The notes under the pieces: generated by a model
Database searches by the model: none
The model's input: only the letters and a program-made list of their open reading frames with translations
Told to the model about the DNA's origin: nothing
From: Pseudobdellovibrionaceae bacterium
GTDB taxonomy: Bacteria; Bdellovibrionota; Bdellovibrionia; Bdellovibrionales; UBA1609
NCBI GenBank assembly: GCA_023954155.1
Contig: JAMLIO010000001.1
Coordinates: forward strand, 501,322 to 565,321
Direction of reading: 5' to 3'
Length of the DNA: 64,000 nucleotides
Translations under genes and position numbers: made by a program
In this document: in pieces, positions 54,621-63,321 of the stretch
Layout: the number at the start of each line of letters is the position of its first letter
Numbering within the stretch: position 1 is the stretch's first letter

Positions 54621-55280
54621 TTAAGCCATTTCTACAAATTCAGCGACAGCCTTTTGTATGCCTGTAAAAACTTGATGAGGTTTTGCTTCATACATATAAG
54701 CTGGAGTGCTGATCACCTTAGCCTCTCTGTCAGTCACAAAATCATCTACAGTACACTCGACGTGCTCGCATCCTGTCTTTTGGATCTCTGCTGCGGTGGC
54801 TTTATCGTTACCGATGGTTAAATTCACTGGTGTGATTTGTCCCAACACTCTGGCGATCAACGCGGGAGCAATGCAAATGGCTAGAATAGGTTTGCTAGAT
54901 TCATAAAATGCTTCAATGGTCTCTTTGACTTTAGGGTGAACAGAGCATTTAGAACCATCTTGTGCCCAAGAGCATAGGTTTTTAGCTACACCATATCCAC
55001 CAGGAAACACAATACCATCAAAGAGTTTAGGATTTAAGTCAGCAATGTCTTGAATGTTACCACGGGCAATTCGTGCAGACTCTTCGAGAGTGTTACGAGG
55101 AGCGGGCTCTAACAGACTCTCGTCAACGTGGGATGTGGGTTTAAGAGTCACCTTGGGAGCAAAAATCTTATAATCCACACCTTGCGCGGAAAGGGCAATC
55201 AGTGCAGACGTGGCCTCGGTGATCTCGCTTCCATCCAAATATCCGCAGCCAGACAAAATAACGGCAATTTTCTTTTGCAT
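54621..55280 (-). CDS. elbB: ElbB-type DJ-1/PfpI glyoxalase-like protein
   Basis: The product is 219 aa from ATG 55280 (GAGGAG upstream). DJ-1/PfpI fold with LSGCGYLDGSEI at the N-terminus, FPGGYGVAKNL and the nucleophile region ICIAPAL with Cys. This order matches ElbB (isoprenoid biosynthesis glyoxalase). It is a cytosolic protein with glyoxalase-like activity reported in E. coli. It converges with gltA. Confidence 0.88.
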   Translation of the reverse strand: MQKKIAVILSGCGYLDGSEITEATSALIALSAQGVDYKIFAPKVTLKPTSHVDESLLEPAPRNTLEESARIARGNIQDIADLNPKLFDGIVFPGGYGVAKNLCSWAQDGSKCSVHPKVKETIEAFYESSKPILAICIAPALIARVLGQITPVNLTIGNDKATAAEIQKTGCEHVECTVDDFVTDREAKVISTPAYMYEAKPHQVFTGIQKAVAEFVEMA

Positions 55281-55325
55281 TTTGGGTACTCCTCTTGCTT
55301 TAAGTTTAGTATACATGATCGTAAG

Positions 55326-56120
55326 ATGACAATGAAATCCAAAACATCAAAGTCAAAAAATACTCAGACAGGACGAAGCCAAAGGTCCAAAGGACTTGTT
55401 TATAAGGCGGTACGCTCGAAAGCTTCCAACAGTCGTGAGTCGAGCCAGAGAGTGTATAAGACTCCGAAGGCTTTTACGAGTTGGGTTAAAAAACTAATTC
55501 ATTTGATGAACACATATTATCCTGATGTTAAATGTGCGTTAAACTATTCTAATCCTGAAGAACTTTTGGTGGCGACGATTCTAAGTGCACAGTGTACGGA
55601 TAAGAGAGTAAATATTGTCACTGAAACCTTATTTAAAAAATATAAAGTACCTCAAGACTTAGCCACCATAGACCTTGAGGAGTTAGAGCAGGCCATTAAG
55701 TCTACAGGATTTTATAAAAATAAAGCCAAAAACATTAAAGCCTGTTGCCAGGAATTAGTGAGAGTACATGGTGGGCGCGTGCCTCCTGATATGGAAAAGC
55801 TCAAAGCCCTTGCGGGTGTAGGGCGAAAGACCGCCAATGTGGTTCTGGGGGAGTGCTTTCAGATTGCTGATGGGATTGTGGTGGACACCCATGTTAGACG
55901 ACTCAGTAATCGGTTTGAGCTGACACAATCACAGAATCCTATTGTGATTGAAAAAGACCTGCAAAAGATCATTCCTCCAAAGCACTGGATTGAGTTTTCT
56001 CATTGGTTGATTCACCATGGTCGAGGTCCATGTAAAGCCCAGCGTCCTAGATGTGAAGACTGTTTTTTGATGAAAGACTGCCCTTCTTCAACTCAAAGGG
56101 GCTTGCTCATTGCTAAATAA
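55326..56120 (+). CDS. nth: Endonuclease III
   Basis: The product is 264 aa; ~48 residues of a basic Lys/Ser/Arg-rich extension precede the usual Nth start. Catalytic Lys in LAGVGRKTANVV and Asp in VVDTHVRRLSNR are present, with the [4Fe-4S] pattern C-x6-C-x2-C-x5-C in CKAQRPRCEDCFLMKDC. It removes oxidised pyrimidines from DNA. The N-terminal tail may aid DNA binding. ATG 55326 or 55332. Confidence 0.93.
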   Translation: MTMKSKTSKSKNTQTGRSQRSKGLVYKAVRSKASNSRESSQRVYKTPKAFTSWVKKLIHLMNTYYPDVKCALNYSNPEELLVATILSAQCTDKRVNIVTETLFKKYKVPQDLATIDLEELEQAIKSTGFYKNKAKNIKACCQELVRVHGGRVPPDMEKLKALAGVGRKTANVVLGECFQIADGIVVDTHVRRLSNRFELTQSQNPIVIEKDLQKIIPPKHWIEFSHWLIHHGRGPCKAQRPRCEDCFLMKDCPSSTQRGLLIAK

Positions 56121-56137
56121 AAATCTAAGTTAGAGAT

Positions 56138-56620
56138 ATGATTAAAGAGCTCAGTGAAAGTTTAAGATATGTTGGTCATTATTTTGCCCTTTGTTTTTTG
56201 CGCATTTCTATAGGTATTTATGTTTGGCAGTGGGGTTGGGCGAAGTGGACGGGCAATTATCTGACCGACCCTATCTTGGCAGGAAACATTGAGCAGTGGG
56301 CAGTAAAGAATAGACCGCCTTTTTTTATTGAGACTTTATTCACAGACTATATGACAACATACTGGTCTGTGGTGGCTTACGCTCAGACGATATTTGAACT
56401 CTTAGCGGGGTTTTTACTGATTATAGGTTTCTGTGTACGCCCTACGAGTTTACTACTTGTCGTATATTTTTGGTTTTTTTCTTACATCGAACCACAGACG
56501 TCTTGGAATTTTATCAATCTCTTTCTGCTTTCTTTATTTACGGTAAGCTGGGCAGGAGCTGGCCGTTGCTTGGGGATTGATTATTATTTCTATAAAAGAC
56601 GTCGTGGACTTTTGTGGTAA
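56138..56620 (+). CDS. DoxX-family membrane protein
   Basis: The product is 160 aa with four hydrophobic segments and the DoxX-like FLRISIGIYVWQWGWAKW. It is an inner-membrane protein, possibly redox related (quinol or thiosulfate chemistry in relatives). Its stop overlaps the start of the ABC binding-protein gene by 7 bp, so it belongs to that operon, a link not explained by the family. Confidence 0.7.
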   Translation: MIKELSESLRYVGHYFALCFLRISIGIYVWQWGWAKWTGNYLTDPILAGNIEQWAVKNRPPFFIETLFTDYMTTYWSVVAYAQTIFELLAGFLLIIGFCVRPTSLLLVVYFWFFSYIEPQTSWNFINLFLLSLFTVSWAGAGRCLGIDYYFYKRRRGLLW

Positions 56621-57666
56621 AGATTTTGAGCCTGCATTTTTTTGCAGGCCTCATCTTGGTCTCTCTGACATACCTGCGTTTTACCCCTAAAAACTACTTT
56701 CGCGAATGCGATTTAAAGATCATCACCTATTCGTCGTTTTACGAAGGTGCAGGTAAAGATATGTTTGCCAAGTACGAGGAAGAGTTTCTGTGTAAATTGC
56801 AAGTTAAAATTTTAAAAACAGCGGGAATGCTTTCCCAGGTTACAAATTTAAGTGAAGACTATGATGTGATATTAGGTGTGGACCAGTATCAGATGGATGA
56901 GATAGATGTGGCTCCCTTTTTATTGGATCAAGAAGATTTTCATTTAGAAAAGTATGACATCGCAGAGTTCAATTCTTTTTACATGCAAGGTGCATTTCAA
57001 TTAGACTCCGCCCCTCTGACCTATTTTATCAGACAAAAAATGGTGGCAGATGAAGACCCGTATAAGATTGTGAGTTTTTTTTCTTTTGATGATTTTTTAA
57101 TTTTTTTAAAAGATCAAAATATCAAAGTGGCCGTACCCTCGCCAAGTACGAGTGTGGTGGGACGATTGTACTTAAATTGGATTGTTGATCATGTGAAGTC
57201 TGCCAAAGAGTTTTTATCCGAAAAAAACTTTGTCTCTGTCAGTTCATGGACGGAAGCCTTTGGATTATTTGAGAAGTCTTTAGTGGGAGGTTTTGTCACC
57301 TATGAAACATCACAAAATCATCTTTACCAGCAAAATCGTATTCTTATAGAGAAGAATAAAAATTCCAAGACTCCGCAAGAAGAGATCACACAGACCGTAA
57401 AGGTGGAAATTCAGAGTGGGCATCCTAACTATATGGAGTATTTTTTAATTTCCAATGCCTCTAAGGCCAGTAAGGAAGATAAATATAGGTTTGTAAAATT
57501 CATCTACCGACCTGACAATCAAGAACTGCTTTTTGTGAAGAATTACATGTGGCCTGTCACCTATAAGCCGCAAGAGGCTTCACATGTCCGCAAGATTAAA
57601 GTGAGCCCTTTAAAAACAAGATTCAAACAAAAAGAAATTTTGCGTTTATGGGAGGAGTTAAAATGA
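56614..57666 (+). CDS. ABC substrate-binding protein, thiamine-type
   Basis: The product is 350 aa with an N-terminal hydrophobic segment without lipobox. The mature start LKIITYSSFYEGAGKDMFAK and DVILGVDQYQMDE mirror TbpA/ThiB (vyTYdSF...DVvlGlDnn). It would deliver thiamine, or an iron-like substrate, to the permease downstream. The start is GTG 56614 inside the DoxX gene. Its 3' end overlaps the permease gene by 4 bp. Confidence 0.6.
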   Translation: MVKILSLHFFAGLILVSLTYLRFTPKNYFRECDLKIITYSSFYEGAGKDMFAKYEEEFLCKLQVKILKTAGMLSQVTNLSEDYDVILGVDQYQMDEIDVAPFLLDQEDFHLEKYDIAEFNSFYMQGAFQLDSAPLTYFIRQKMVADEDPYKIVSFFSFDDFLIFLKDQNIKVAVPSPSTSVVGRLYLNWIVDHVKSAKEFLSEKNFVSVSSWTEAFGLFEKSLVGGFVTYETSQNHLYQQNRILIEKNKNSKTPQEEITQTVKVEIQSGHPNYMEYFLISNASKASKEDKYRFVKFIYRPDNQELLFVKNYMWPVTYKPQEASHVRKIKVSPLKTRFKQKEILRLWEELK

Positions 57667-59117
57667 TCCTTCTGTTTAGGGCATTACAAGTATTGGGAGT
57701 CGCACTACTTCTGGCTCCTGTTATTTACACTCTAGGTCTTATTACATCGATCACAGACTTTGAAATCACAGCTGTAATTAAAGATTTTACTTATGTGTTT
57801 TTGCAAGCAGCGATCAGTGCCACTTTTGGATTGGCGTTGGGATTGGTGTCGGCTCTAAGTTTGGTGGCACGGCCTCAAAGTGCTCGTTGGCATTTGTATT
57901 TAGGGGTTATCCCTCAGTTTTTGCCTTCTTTATTGATGATCTTTGCTTATGTAAAGGCTCTCAGTTTTTTTAATGTTTTCCCACAGTCCTATGCTCATGT
58001 GATTGTTGTGCATATTCTCATCAATGTGGGCTTAAGTAGTTTTTTGTTATTTATGCCACTGCAAAAAGCTTTATATAGAAAACTGCATCTTTTTGCGGGA
58101 TTAAACCTGTCTAAGTTTAAATACTTGCAGCTATTGTGTGGTGGGGAACTCAAGGTCTCTTTGCTCTATGTGTGGGTTTTGATTTTTTCTTACTGCCTGA
58201 CAAGCTTTTCCATCCCTTTGATTCTGTCAGGCGAGGGCCTAGCTACTAGCACTGAGTATTTGATTTATAAAAAAGGCTTCATTGAAGGGAATTGGTCCGC
58301 AGCAGCTTTTTGGGGAATAGTGCAGATTTTATTTGTGGCGTTTCTGTTTAAGTCTAGCACTGTCCGTGCTTATGGAAAAGACAAGGCTTTTTTGGGAATG
58401 TATCAGATCAAGTGGCCCTTTCATTATTTGGGTTCAGTGGCGAGTGTGATGTTACTGTTGACCTTAATGATGTGGCCTGTGGCACAGATGGATGTGGCTC
58501 TTGAGCATCTTAGCGTGGATGCGTACGACATAGCTGTCAATACACTGTTACTGGCGGGATGGTCGTTACTGTTTTACAGCTTATACTTTTGGAGCCAAGT
58601 GGTTTGGGTATGGAATAAAATACCATGGTACTTTTATCAAAAGTTTTGGAGCTTAAGTCCTATTTTAATGGGCGTGTATTTGCTTTCTGTAAGTTCAAAA
58701 TTCAATTTGGATGCTGCAGGAAGAATGATCTTAACGGCCTTGGTGTTGGCTTCATTTATTTTTCCTTTCACTTTTAAATTCTGGATATGGCCTAAATTTA
58801 ATGAGTTACAAAAAATGAAAATTAAATTTGATGTTTTGGGGGTTTCGCAAAAAAGAGCGATCAATCTGGTGATCATAGATTTTTTTAAAAGAGAGTTTAT
58901 GCTTTCACTGAGTTATGTGTTTTTATTCGTAATAGGTGACTTTGCCATAAGTTCGATCTTGCTCTCGGATACAGTGACTCTGGGTTTAAGTATCAAAAAC
59001 TATATTTTTAAATACCAATTAGCAGAAGCGCAGATGTTGAGTGTTGTACTTGCCATTGTGGCCTTTATAAGTTTGGCGATTTTTGGAGGAAAGCGTGCGT
59101 TCGATTCAAAATTTTAA
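57663..59117 (+). CDS. ABC importer permease, two-domain (ThiP-like)
   Basis: The product is 484 aa from ATG 57663 (GGAGGAG upstream). About twelve membrane helices in two BPD-permease halves. The EAA-type loop is recognisable in FAGLNLSKFKYLQLLCGGEL. The fused two-half layout matches ThiP/FbpB permeases. It lies between the binding protein and the ATPase, overlapping both. Confidence 0.75.
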   Translation: MILLFRALQVLGVALLLAPVIYTLGLITSITDFEITAVIKDFTYVFLQAAISATFGLALGLVSALSLVARPQSARWHLYLGVIPQFLPSLLMIFAYVKALSFFNVFPQSYAHVIVVHILINVGLSSFLLFMPLQKALYRKLHLFAGLNLSKFKYLQLLCGGELKVSLLYVWVLIFSYCLTSFSIPLILSGEGLATSTEYLIYKKGFIEGNWSAAAFWGIVQILFVAFLFKSSTVRAYGKDKAFLGMYQIKWPFHYLGSVASVMLLLTLMMWPVAQMDVALEHLSVDAYDIAVNTLLLAGWSLLFYSLYFWSQVVWVWNKIPWYFYQKFWSLSPILMGVYLLSVSSKFNLDAAGRMILTALVLASFIFPFTFKFWIWPKFNELQKMKIKFDVLGVSQKRAINLVIIDFFKREFMLSLSYVFLFVIGDFAISSILLSDTVTLGLSIKNYIFKYQLAEAQMLSVVLAIVAFISLAIFGGKRAFDSKF

Positions 59118-59742
59118 AGCTCAGGTGGCTCAGTATCAACTGGTGCTGTCAGAGATTTCCCTGCAAGACGGCGAGATCACTTTGCTTTATGGACCATCGG
59201 GATCAGGTAAAACCAGTTTTCTTTTAGGGCTGCTGGGTGTTTTACCTAGTGAGTATAAACTCAATCTGAACATTCATGGAGCGGAAACTGATTTAGGACA
59301 AATTCAAGGACCCCAAAAAAACTGTGGGGTGGTCTTTCAGTTTGAAAATCTTTTTGATCATATTTCTGTTTATCGAAATTTGCTTTTAGTAAAACCTCTT
59401 GATGAGAGTGAAGCTAGTTTTCGTGCGAGGATTAAAGGTTTTGGTATTGAGGATCTTTTAGATAAGAAGGCGCACGTGCTTTCGGGAGGGGAGCAACAGA
59501 TGGTCTCTTGTGTGAGGTTGTTCCTGCAACAAGACCGTCATGTGTTATTGTTAGATGAGCCATGGAGTGCCATGGACCCTGAAAATAAAAAAAAATATCG
59601 GCAATATCTTAAAGCCTATGTGCAGGCTCAAAATATTCCTTGTCTGTTAGTCAGTCATGATGAGGATGAGGCGACCCATGTGCAACCTCGTTTTAGATAT
59701 GACTTTAATCAAGTCGCACGTTTTGAAAAAGGACAGCCCTGA
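59095..59742 (+). CDS. ABC importer ATPase (ThiQ-like)
   Basis: The product is 215 aa from GTG 59095 (GGAGG upstream). Walker A GPSGSGKTS, Q-loop VVFQFENLFDH, signature LSGGEQQMV, Walker B LLLDEPWSAMD and the switch His in SHDEDEA are intact. Its 3' 34 bp overlap the convergent secreted-protein gene. Confidence 0.85.
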   Translation: MRSIQNFKAQVAQYQLVLSEISLQDGEITLLYGPSGSGKTSFLLGLLGVLPSEYKLNLNIHGAETDLGQIQGPQKNCGVVFQFENLFDHISVYRNLLLVKPLDESEASFRARIKGFGIEDLLDKKAHVLSGGEQQMVSCVRLFLQQDRHVLLLDEPWSAMDPENKKKYRQYLKAYVQAQNIPCLLVSHDEDEATHVQPRFRYDFNQVARFEKGQP

Positions 59743-60347
59743 GGGTTTGAGTCTGTTCGCACGTCGACGTTTTTCTTTTTGGCATACCAAAGCATGATCT
59801 TTTTGGCGGTTTCAGAGGGTGAGTTTTGCACTCTCATGGAACGTAAATGTGTAGAGGTTTGAATGTCTTTGGGGATTTTGATTTTGGTGTCTGCGGTTTC
59901 ACAGACTACGCGGGCTAATTTTACATTTTCAATAATTTTGGGTTTGATCTCTGTTAGCGCGTTGTTCATACATAAAACGGCTGTCGCACGCACGCTACTG
60001 CTTAGGCTATCGTTGTTAAGCACCTTTTTGCTTTCGCTTAGAATATTGGCGATGGTGGATTCAAACATGCCCATAGCCATCAAATCGGACTCGATGTCTT
60101 CGGCTAGGGTGCGTATAGCATTGTCTTGATTGGGGCGAGAGTAAAACATACGTAGGGCCTCTTGTAGAGGTTTGCGTGCCGCCTCGGGATTTTTGTTGTA
60201 ATCAAATCGTCGTGAAGCTTTAATGGCCGAAGATTTGACTACGCGCAGTTCTTCAAAATCCGTAAATTGTAATTTATTATAATCATATTGTGAGGCAAAA
60301 ATTTGTGCAGAAAAAAGCATAAGTGTGAGAGCAAAAATCGCTTGCAT
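59709..60347 (-). CDS. Exported helical protein, unknown
   Basis: The product is 212 aa with a signal peptide ending AQIFAS and a helix-rich body with three cysteines. GAGGAGG precedes the ATG. No family is recognised. It overlaps the ATPase gene tail-to-tail by 34 bp. Confidence 0.6.
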   Translation of the reverse strand: MQAIFALTLMLFSAQIFASQYDYNKLQFTDFEELRVVKSSAIKASRRFDYNKNPEAARKPLQEALRMFYSRPNQDNAIRTLAEDIESDLMAMGMFESTIANILSESKKVLNNDSLSSSVRATAVLCMNNALTEIKPKIIENVKLARVVCETADTKIKIPKDIQTSTHLRSMRVQNSPSETAKKIMLWYAKKKNVDVRTDSNPQGCPFSKRAT

Positions 60348-60599
60348 GGTGTCCTCCTCAAGTGAGGGCTTTATTTAGAAGCCACATCTTCATCTCTTAG
60401 TGTGTGTATCGATTATAAAACTGGCAATTCAGAGAACAGGTAACTCTACCTAAGTTTAGCTCTATGTGGGGGCTGGAAATGCGTGGCGCTGAAAAAGAAG
60501 TCTTGTGTTCTGTGATCAGAGGTAATAAAATTCTCATTTGTGTACACAAGACAACCTTAACTTTATGAATCAAAGTTGAGTAATTATTTGGGAGAACCT

Positions 60600-61373
60600 A
60601 TGAAAAAAATCATCTTAGCTGTAGCCGCACTTTCACTCTTATCGGGTTGTGGTAAAATCATTGAGAACGCCATCAAGAAAAATCCAGAGATCGTTTTTAA
60701 CGCTATCAAAGAAGACCCTCGTGGTTTTATGAATGCCGTAAACTCTACTCGTGAACAGATGGAAAAAATGGCTGCTGAAGACGCTCAAAAACAAGAGGCG
60801 CAAGAACTTGAGGACGCGTTTAATAATCCCATGTCACCTGATGTGGCGAATCGCCCTTTCTTAGGTAAATCAGATGCTCCTATCACAATTGTTGAGTATG
60901 CCGACTTTGCTTGCGGTTATTGCGGTCGTGCTAAAGGAACTTTAGAGCAAGTCCGTAAAGAGTACGGCGATAAAGTAAGATTCGTTTATAAACATTTCCC
61001 TGTTTTAGGTGTTCCTGCTTCTTTAACAGCATCAAAAATGATGGAAGCCATGACTCGTTTTGATGTGGAGAAGGCTTATAAATTCAACTCTATCGTATTT
61101 GAAAACCAAGGAAAATTAAGAGACGAAAAAGCAGGCACAGAGTTTTTAAAATCTGAAGCTCGTAAACTTATGGGTGCGAAGTACAACGAAGTGATCAAGT
61201 TGTCTGAGTCCAAAGAGATCGAAGAGGCCATCAATGCTGATATTGCTGAAGCTAGTGGTAAATTCCAACTTAGAGGAACTCCAGCATTTAACATCAATGG
61301 TGTTTTCTTAAAAGGAGCTTATCCTTTTGATAAGTTCAAAGAAGTGATTGATCGTCATTTACAAAAGAACTAA
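60600..61373 (+). CDS. DsbA-family thiol oxidoreductase lipoprotein
   Basis: The product is 257 aa from ATG 60600, with lipobox LLSGC. A helical linker is followed by a DsbA-like thioredoxin fold: APITIVEYADFACGYC with C105-G-Y-C108, and the cis-Pro in LRGTPAF. It likely forms or isomerises disulfides in the periplasm, where the Cys-rich exported proteins of this window would fold. Resembles BdbD/ScsC-type proteins. Confidence 0.85.
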   Translation: MKKIILAVAALSLLSGCGKIIENAIKKNPEIVFNAIKEDPRGFMNAVNSTREQMEKMAAEDAQKQEAQELEDAFNNPMSPDVANRPFLGKSDAPITIVEYADFACGYCGRAKGTLEQVRKEYGDKVRFVYKHFPVLGVPASLTASKMMEAMTRFDVEKAYKFNSIVFENQGKLRDEKAGTEFLKSEARKLMGAKYNEVIKLSESKEIEEAINADIAEASGKFQLRGTPAFNINGVFLKGAYPFDKFKEVIDRHLQKN

Positions 61374-61415
61374 CGAACTGAGGTGGCCACTTGGGGTGAT
61401 CCCATGGCGACTGGG

Positions 61416-62147
61416 CTACTTTAACAGTCGAGTCAGTTGCACCTGATCCTTATCAAATTCTGCAAGAAGGGCCGTCACTTGAAGGCCCTTTTTTTGTGCC
61501 TGAAGAAGTGCAGCGTTGTAAGTGGGGTCGATGTCTTTAGCAATGGCAAAGTCTGTGATGTTCTCGCGATGAATCACAAAGACCATTTCGCAAGTATGAC
61601 CTAAGTCCTGAAGGGTGAGCAGTTCTTCAATGTGTTTAGCTCCACGAGAGGTTACAGCATCTGGAAAATATGCCGTTGATCCCATAGCCATGGTGACATT
61701 TTTAACTTCCACAAAATGCAACTTAAGATCGTTGAAGGGAGCTTTGAGTTTGGTGAGATCTTGTGGCACCTCTTTGGAATTCCAAAGCGCAAGATCAAGT
61801 CGAGACTGAGAGTTAATTTTGACTTCAAGTTGGGCGCGGTCAAAGTTTGTCCAATGAGGGACAATGCCATTCTCCCAAGCTTCAAAGACGAGGTTATTGG
61901 GAATTCTGGTGTTGACCCCTATTTGGGAGCCATCAATCACCATTCTTTCTAAGGTCCAGTGGAGCTTGCGTTTGGGGTCAGGGTTGTGGGTCAGCCAGCA
62001 CGGAGCGTTCTCTTGCAAACAGGTTTTCATGCTTCCTGTGTTGGGGACGTGAGCGGTAACAACTTGTCCATCGACTTCGACATCCGCAAAGAAGCGTTTG
62101 TAGCGTTTTTTAAAGACCCCTTTGATTAACTTTTGCTCTAACTTCAT
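61416..62147 (-). CDS. sfsA: SfsA family protein
   Basis: The product is 243 aa from ATG 62147. Family pattern: VPNTGSMKTCL, HWTLERMVIDGSQIGVNT, the VEVKNVTM with nuclease-like E-x-K, and YFPDAVTSRGAKHIEEL. SfsA binds DNA in E. coli and its fold contains a restriction-endonuclease-like core; activity is uncertain. Confidence 0.92.
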   Translation of the reverse strand: MKLEQKLIKGVFKKRYKRFFADVEVDGQVVTAHVPNTGSMKTCLQENAPCWLTHNPDPKRKLHWTLERMVIDGSQIGVNTRIPNNLVFEAWENGIVPHWTNFDRAQLEVKINSQSRLDLALWNSKEVPQDLTKLKAPFNDLKLHFVEVKNVTMAMGSTAYFPDAVTSRGAKHIEELLTLQDLGHTCEMVFVIHRENITDFAIAKDIDPTYNAALLQAQKKGLQVTALLAEFDKDQVQLTRLLK

Positions 62148-62331
62148 TTGGATAACCCTTTGCAATATTTAAACTTTTATTAAACAGTTGGGCTGAAATG
62201 ACAACCTATGCGGCTGTGGGATAAAACCAAAATGCCGCAACGCACACTGCGGAGCACACTCTGTCGCATATTCTGGGTTTCAGAGGGGATTATTACTGAC
62301 AAATCCGTGTAAAATGACTAGATAAAGGGGT

Positions 62332-63279
62332 ATGAAAAACAAACTCGAAAAGATACCCTCAGGTCGCAATCCTATGCCCAAACCTTCATGGATTAAAATG
62401 CGTCCACCTTCGGGAGCGAAGTATCTAGAGCTTAAAAAAATGTTTAAAGAACTCAACCTCGCAACTGTGTGCCAAGAGGCTCAGTGCCCTAACATCTCTG
62501 AATGTTGGAGTGGTGGAGGAACGGCCACGCTGATGCTATTGGGAGACACGTGCACACGAGGCTGTCGTTTTTGCGATGTGAAGACGGGGAACCCTAAAGG
62601 CGAGGTGGATTTTGATGAACCTCAAAAAGTGTCCTACGCCATTTCAAAAATGAATTTAGATTATGTGGTTTTAACTAGTGTGGATCGTGACGATCTGCCA
62701 GACGAAGGTTCAGGACATTTTGCGGAAACTGTAGAGTTGATCAAGATGCTCAACGAAAAGATCATTGTTGAAGTTCTAACTCCAGACTTTAAGGGCAATC
62801 GTGAGTTCATTAAAAAGATTGTGGATGCTAAACCAGAAGTATTTGCCCACAATATTGAAACTGTACGTCGATTGACACCGCTTGTGCGTGACCCACGTGC
62901 CACTTACGATCAAAGCTTAGGTGTGTTAGCTGCGGTTAAGGACATGGACCCTGACAGGTATACCAAGTCTTCAATCATGCTGGGGTTGGGAGAAAATCAA
63001 GAAGACATACAAACCACTTTAGAGGATTTGCGAAAAGTGGGTTGTGATGTGGTCACTTTTGGACAGTACCTTCAACCGCAAAAACGTCACTTGCAAGTGC
63101 AAGAGTACATCACACCAGAGAAGTTTGAATACTGGAAGAAAACGGCTGAGGACATGGGCTTTTTATACGTGGCCAGTGGACCGCTTGTGCGCAGTTCATA
63201 TCGCGCGGGCGAATTTTTTATGAAAGGCATGGTTGAAAAGCAACGTCGCCAATCCTTAGAGAAAACATTAAATAAATAA
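62332..63279 (+). CDS. lipA: Lipoyl synthase
   Basis: The product is 315 aa. Radical-SAM cluster CTRGCRFC and the auxiliary cluster CQEAQCPNISEC are both present, as are YVVLTSVDRDDLPD and the C-terminal RSSYRAGEF. It inserts two sulfurs into octanoyl groups to make lipoate, used by the E2 enzyme encoded next. AAGGGG precedes the ATG. Confidence 0.96.
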   Translation: MKNKLEKIPSGRNPMPKPSWIKMRPPSGAKYLELKKMFKELNLATVCQEAQCPNISECWSGGGTATLMLLGDTCTRGCRFCDVKTGNPKGEVDFDEPQKVSYAISKMNLDYVVLTSVDRDDLPDEGSGHFAETVELIKMLNEKIIVEVLTPDFKGNREFIKKIVDAKPEVFAHNIETVRRLTPLVRDPRATYDQSLGVLAAVKDMDPDRYTKSSIMLGLGENQEDIQTTLEDLRKVGCDVVTFGQYLQPQKRHLQVQEYITPEKFEYWKKTAEDMGFLYVASGPLVRSSYRAGEFFMKGMVEKQRRQSLEKTLNK

Positions 63280-63321
63280 AATAAATTAAGAATAAAGTTA
63301 AACGACAAGGGAGAGAAAAGA

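Noticed and set aside
61416..62147. Reading the SfsA start as the upstream TTG at 62165
   Set aside because: The ATG at 62147 has a usable ribosome binding site and gives the usual SfsA N-terminus.
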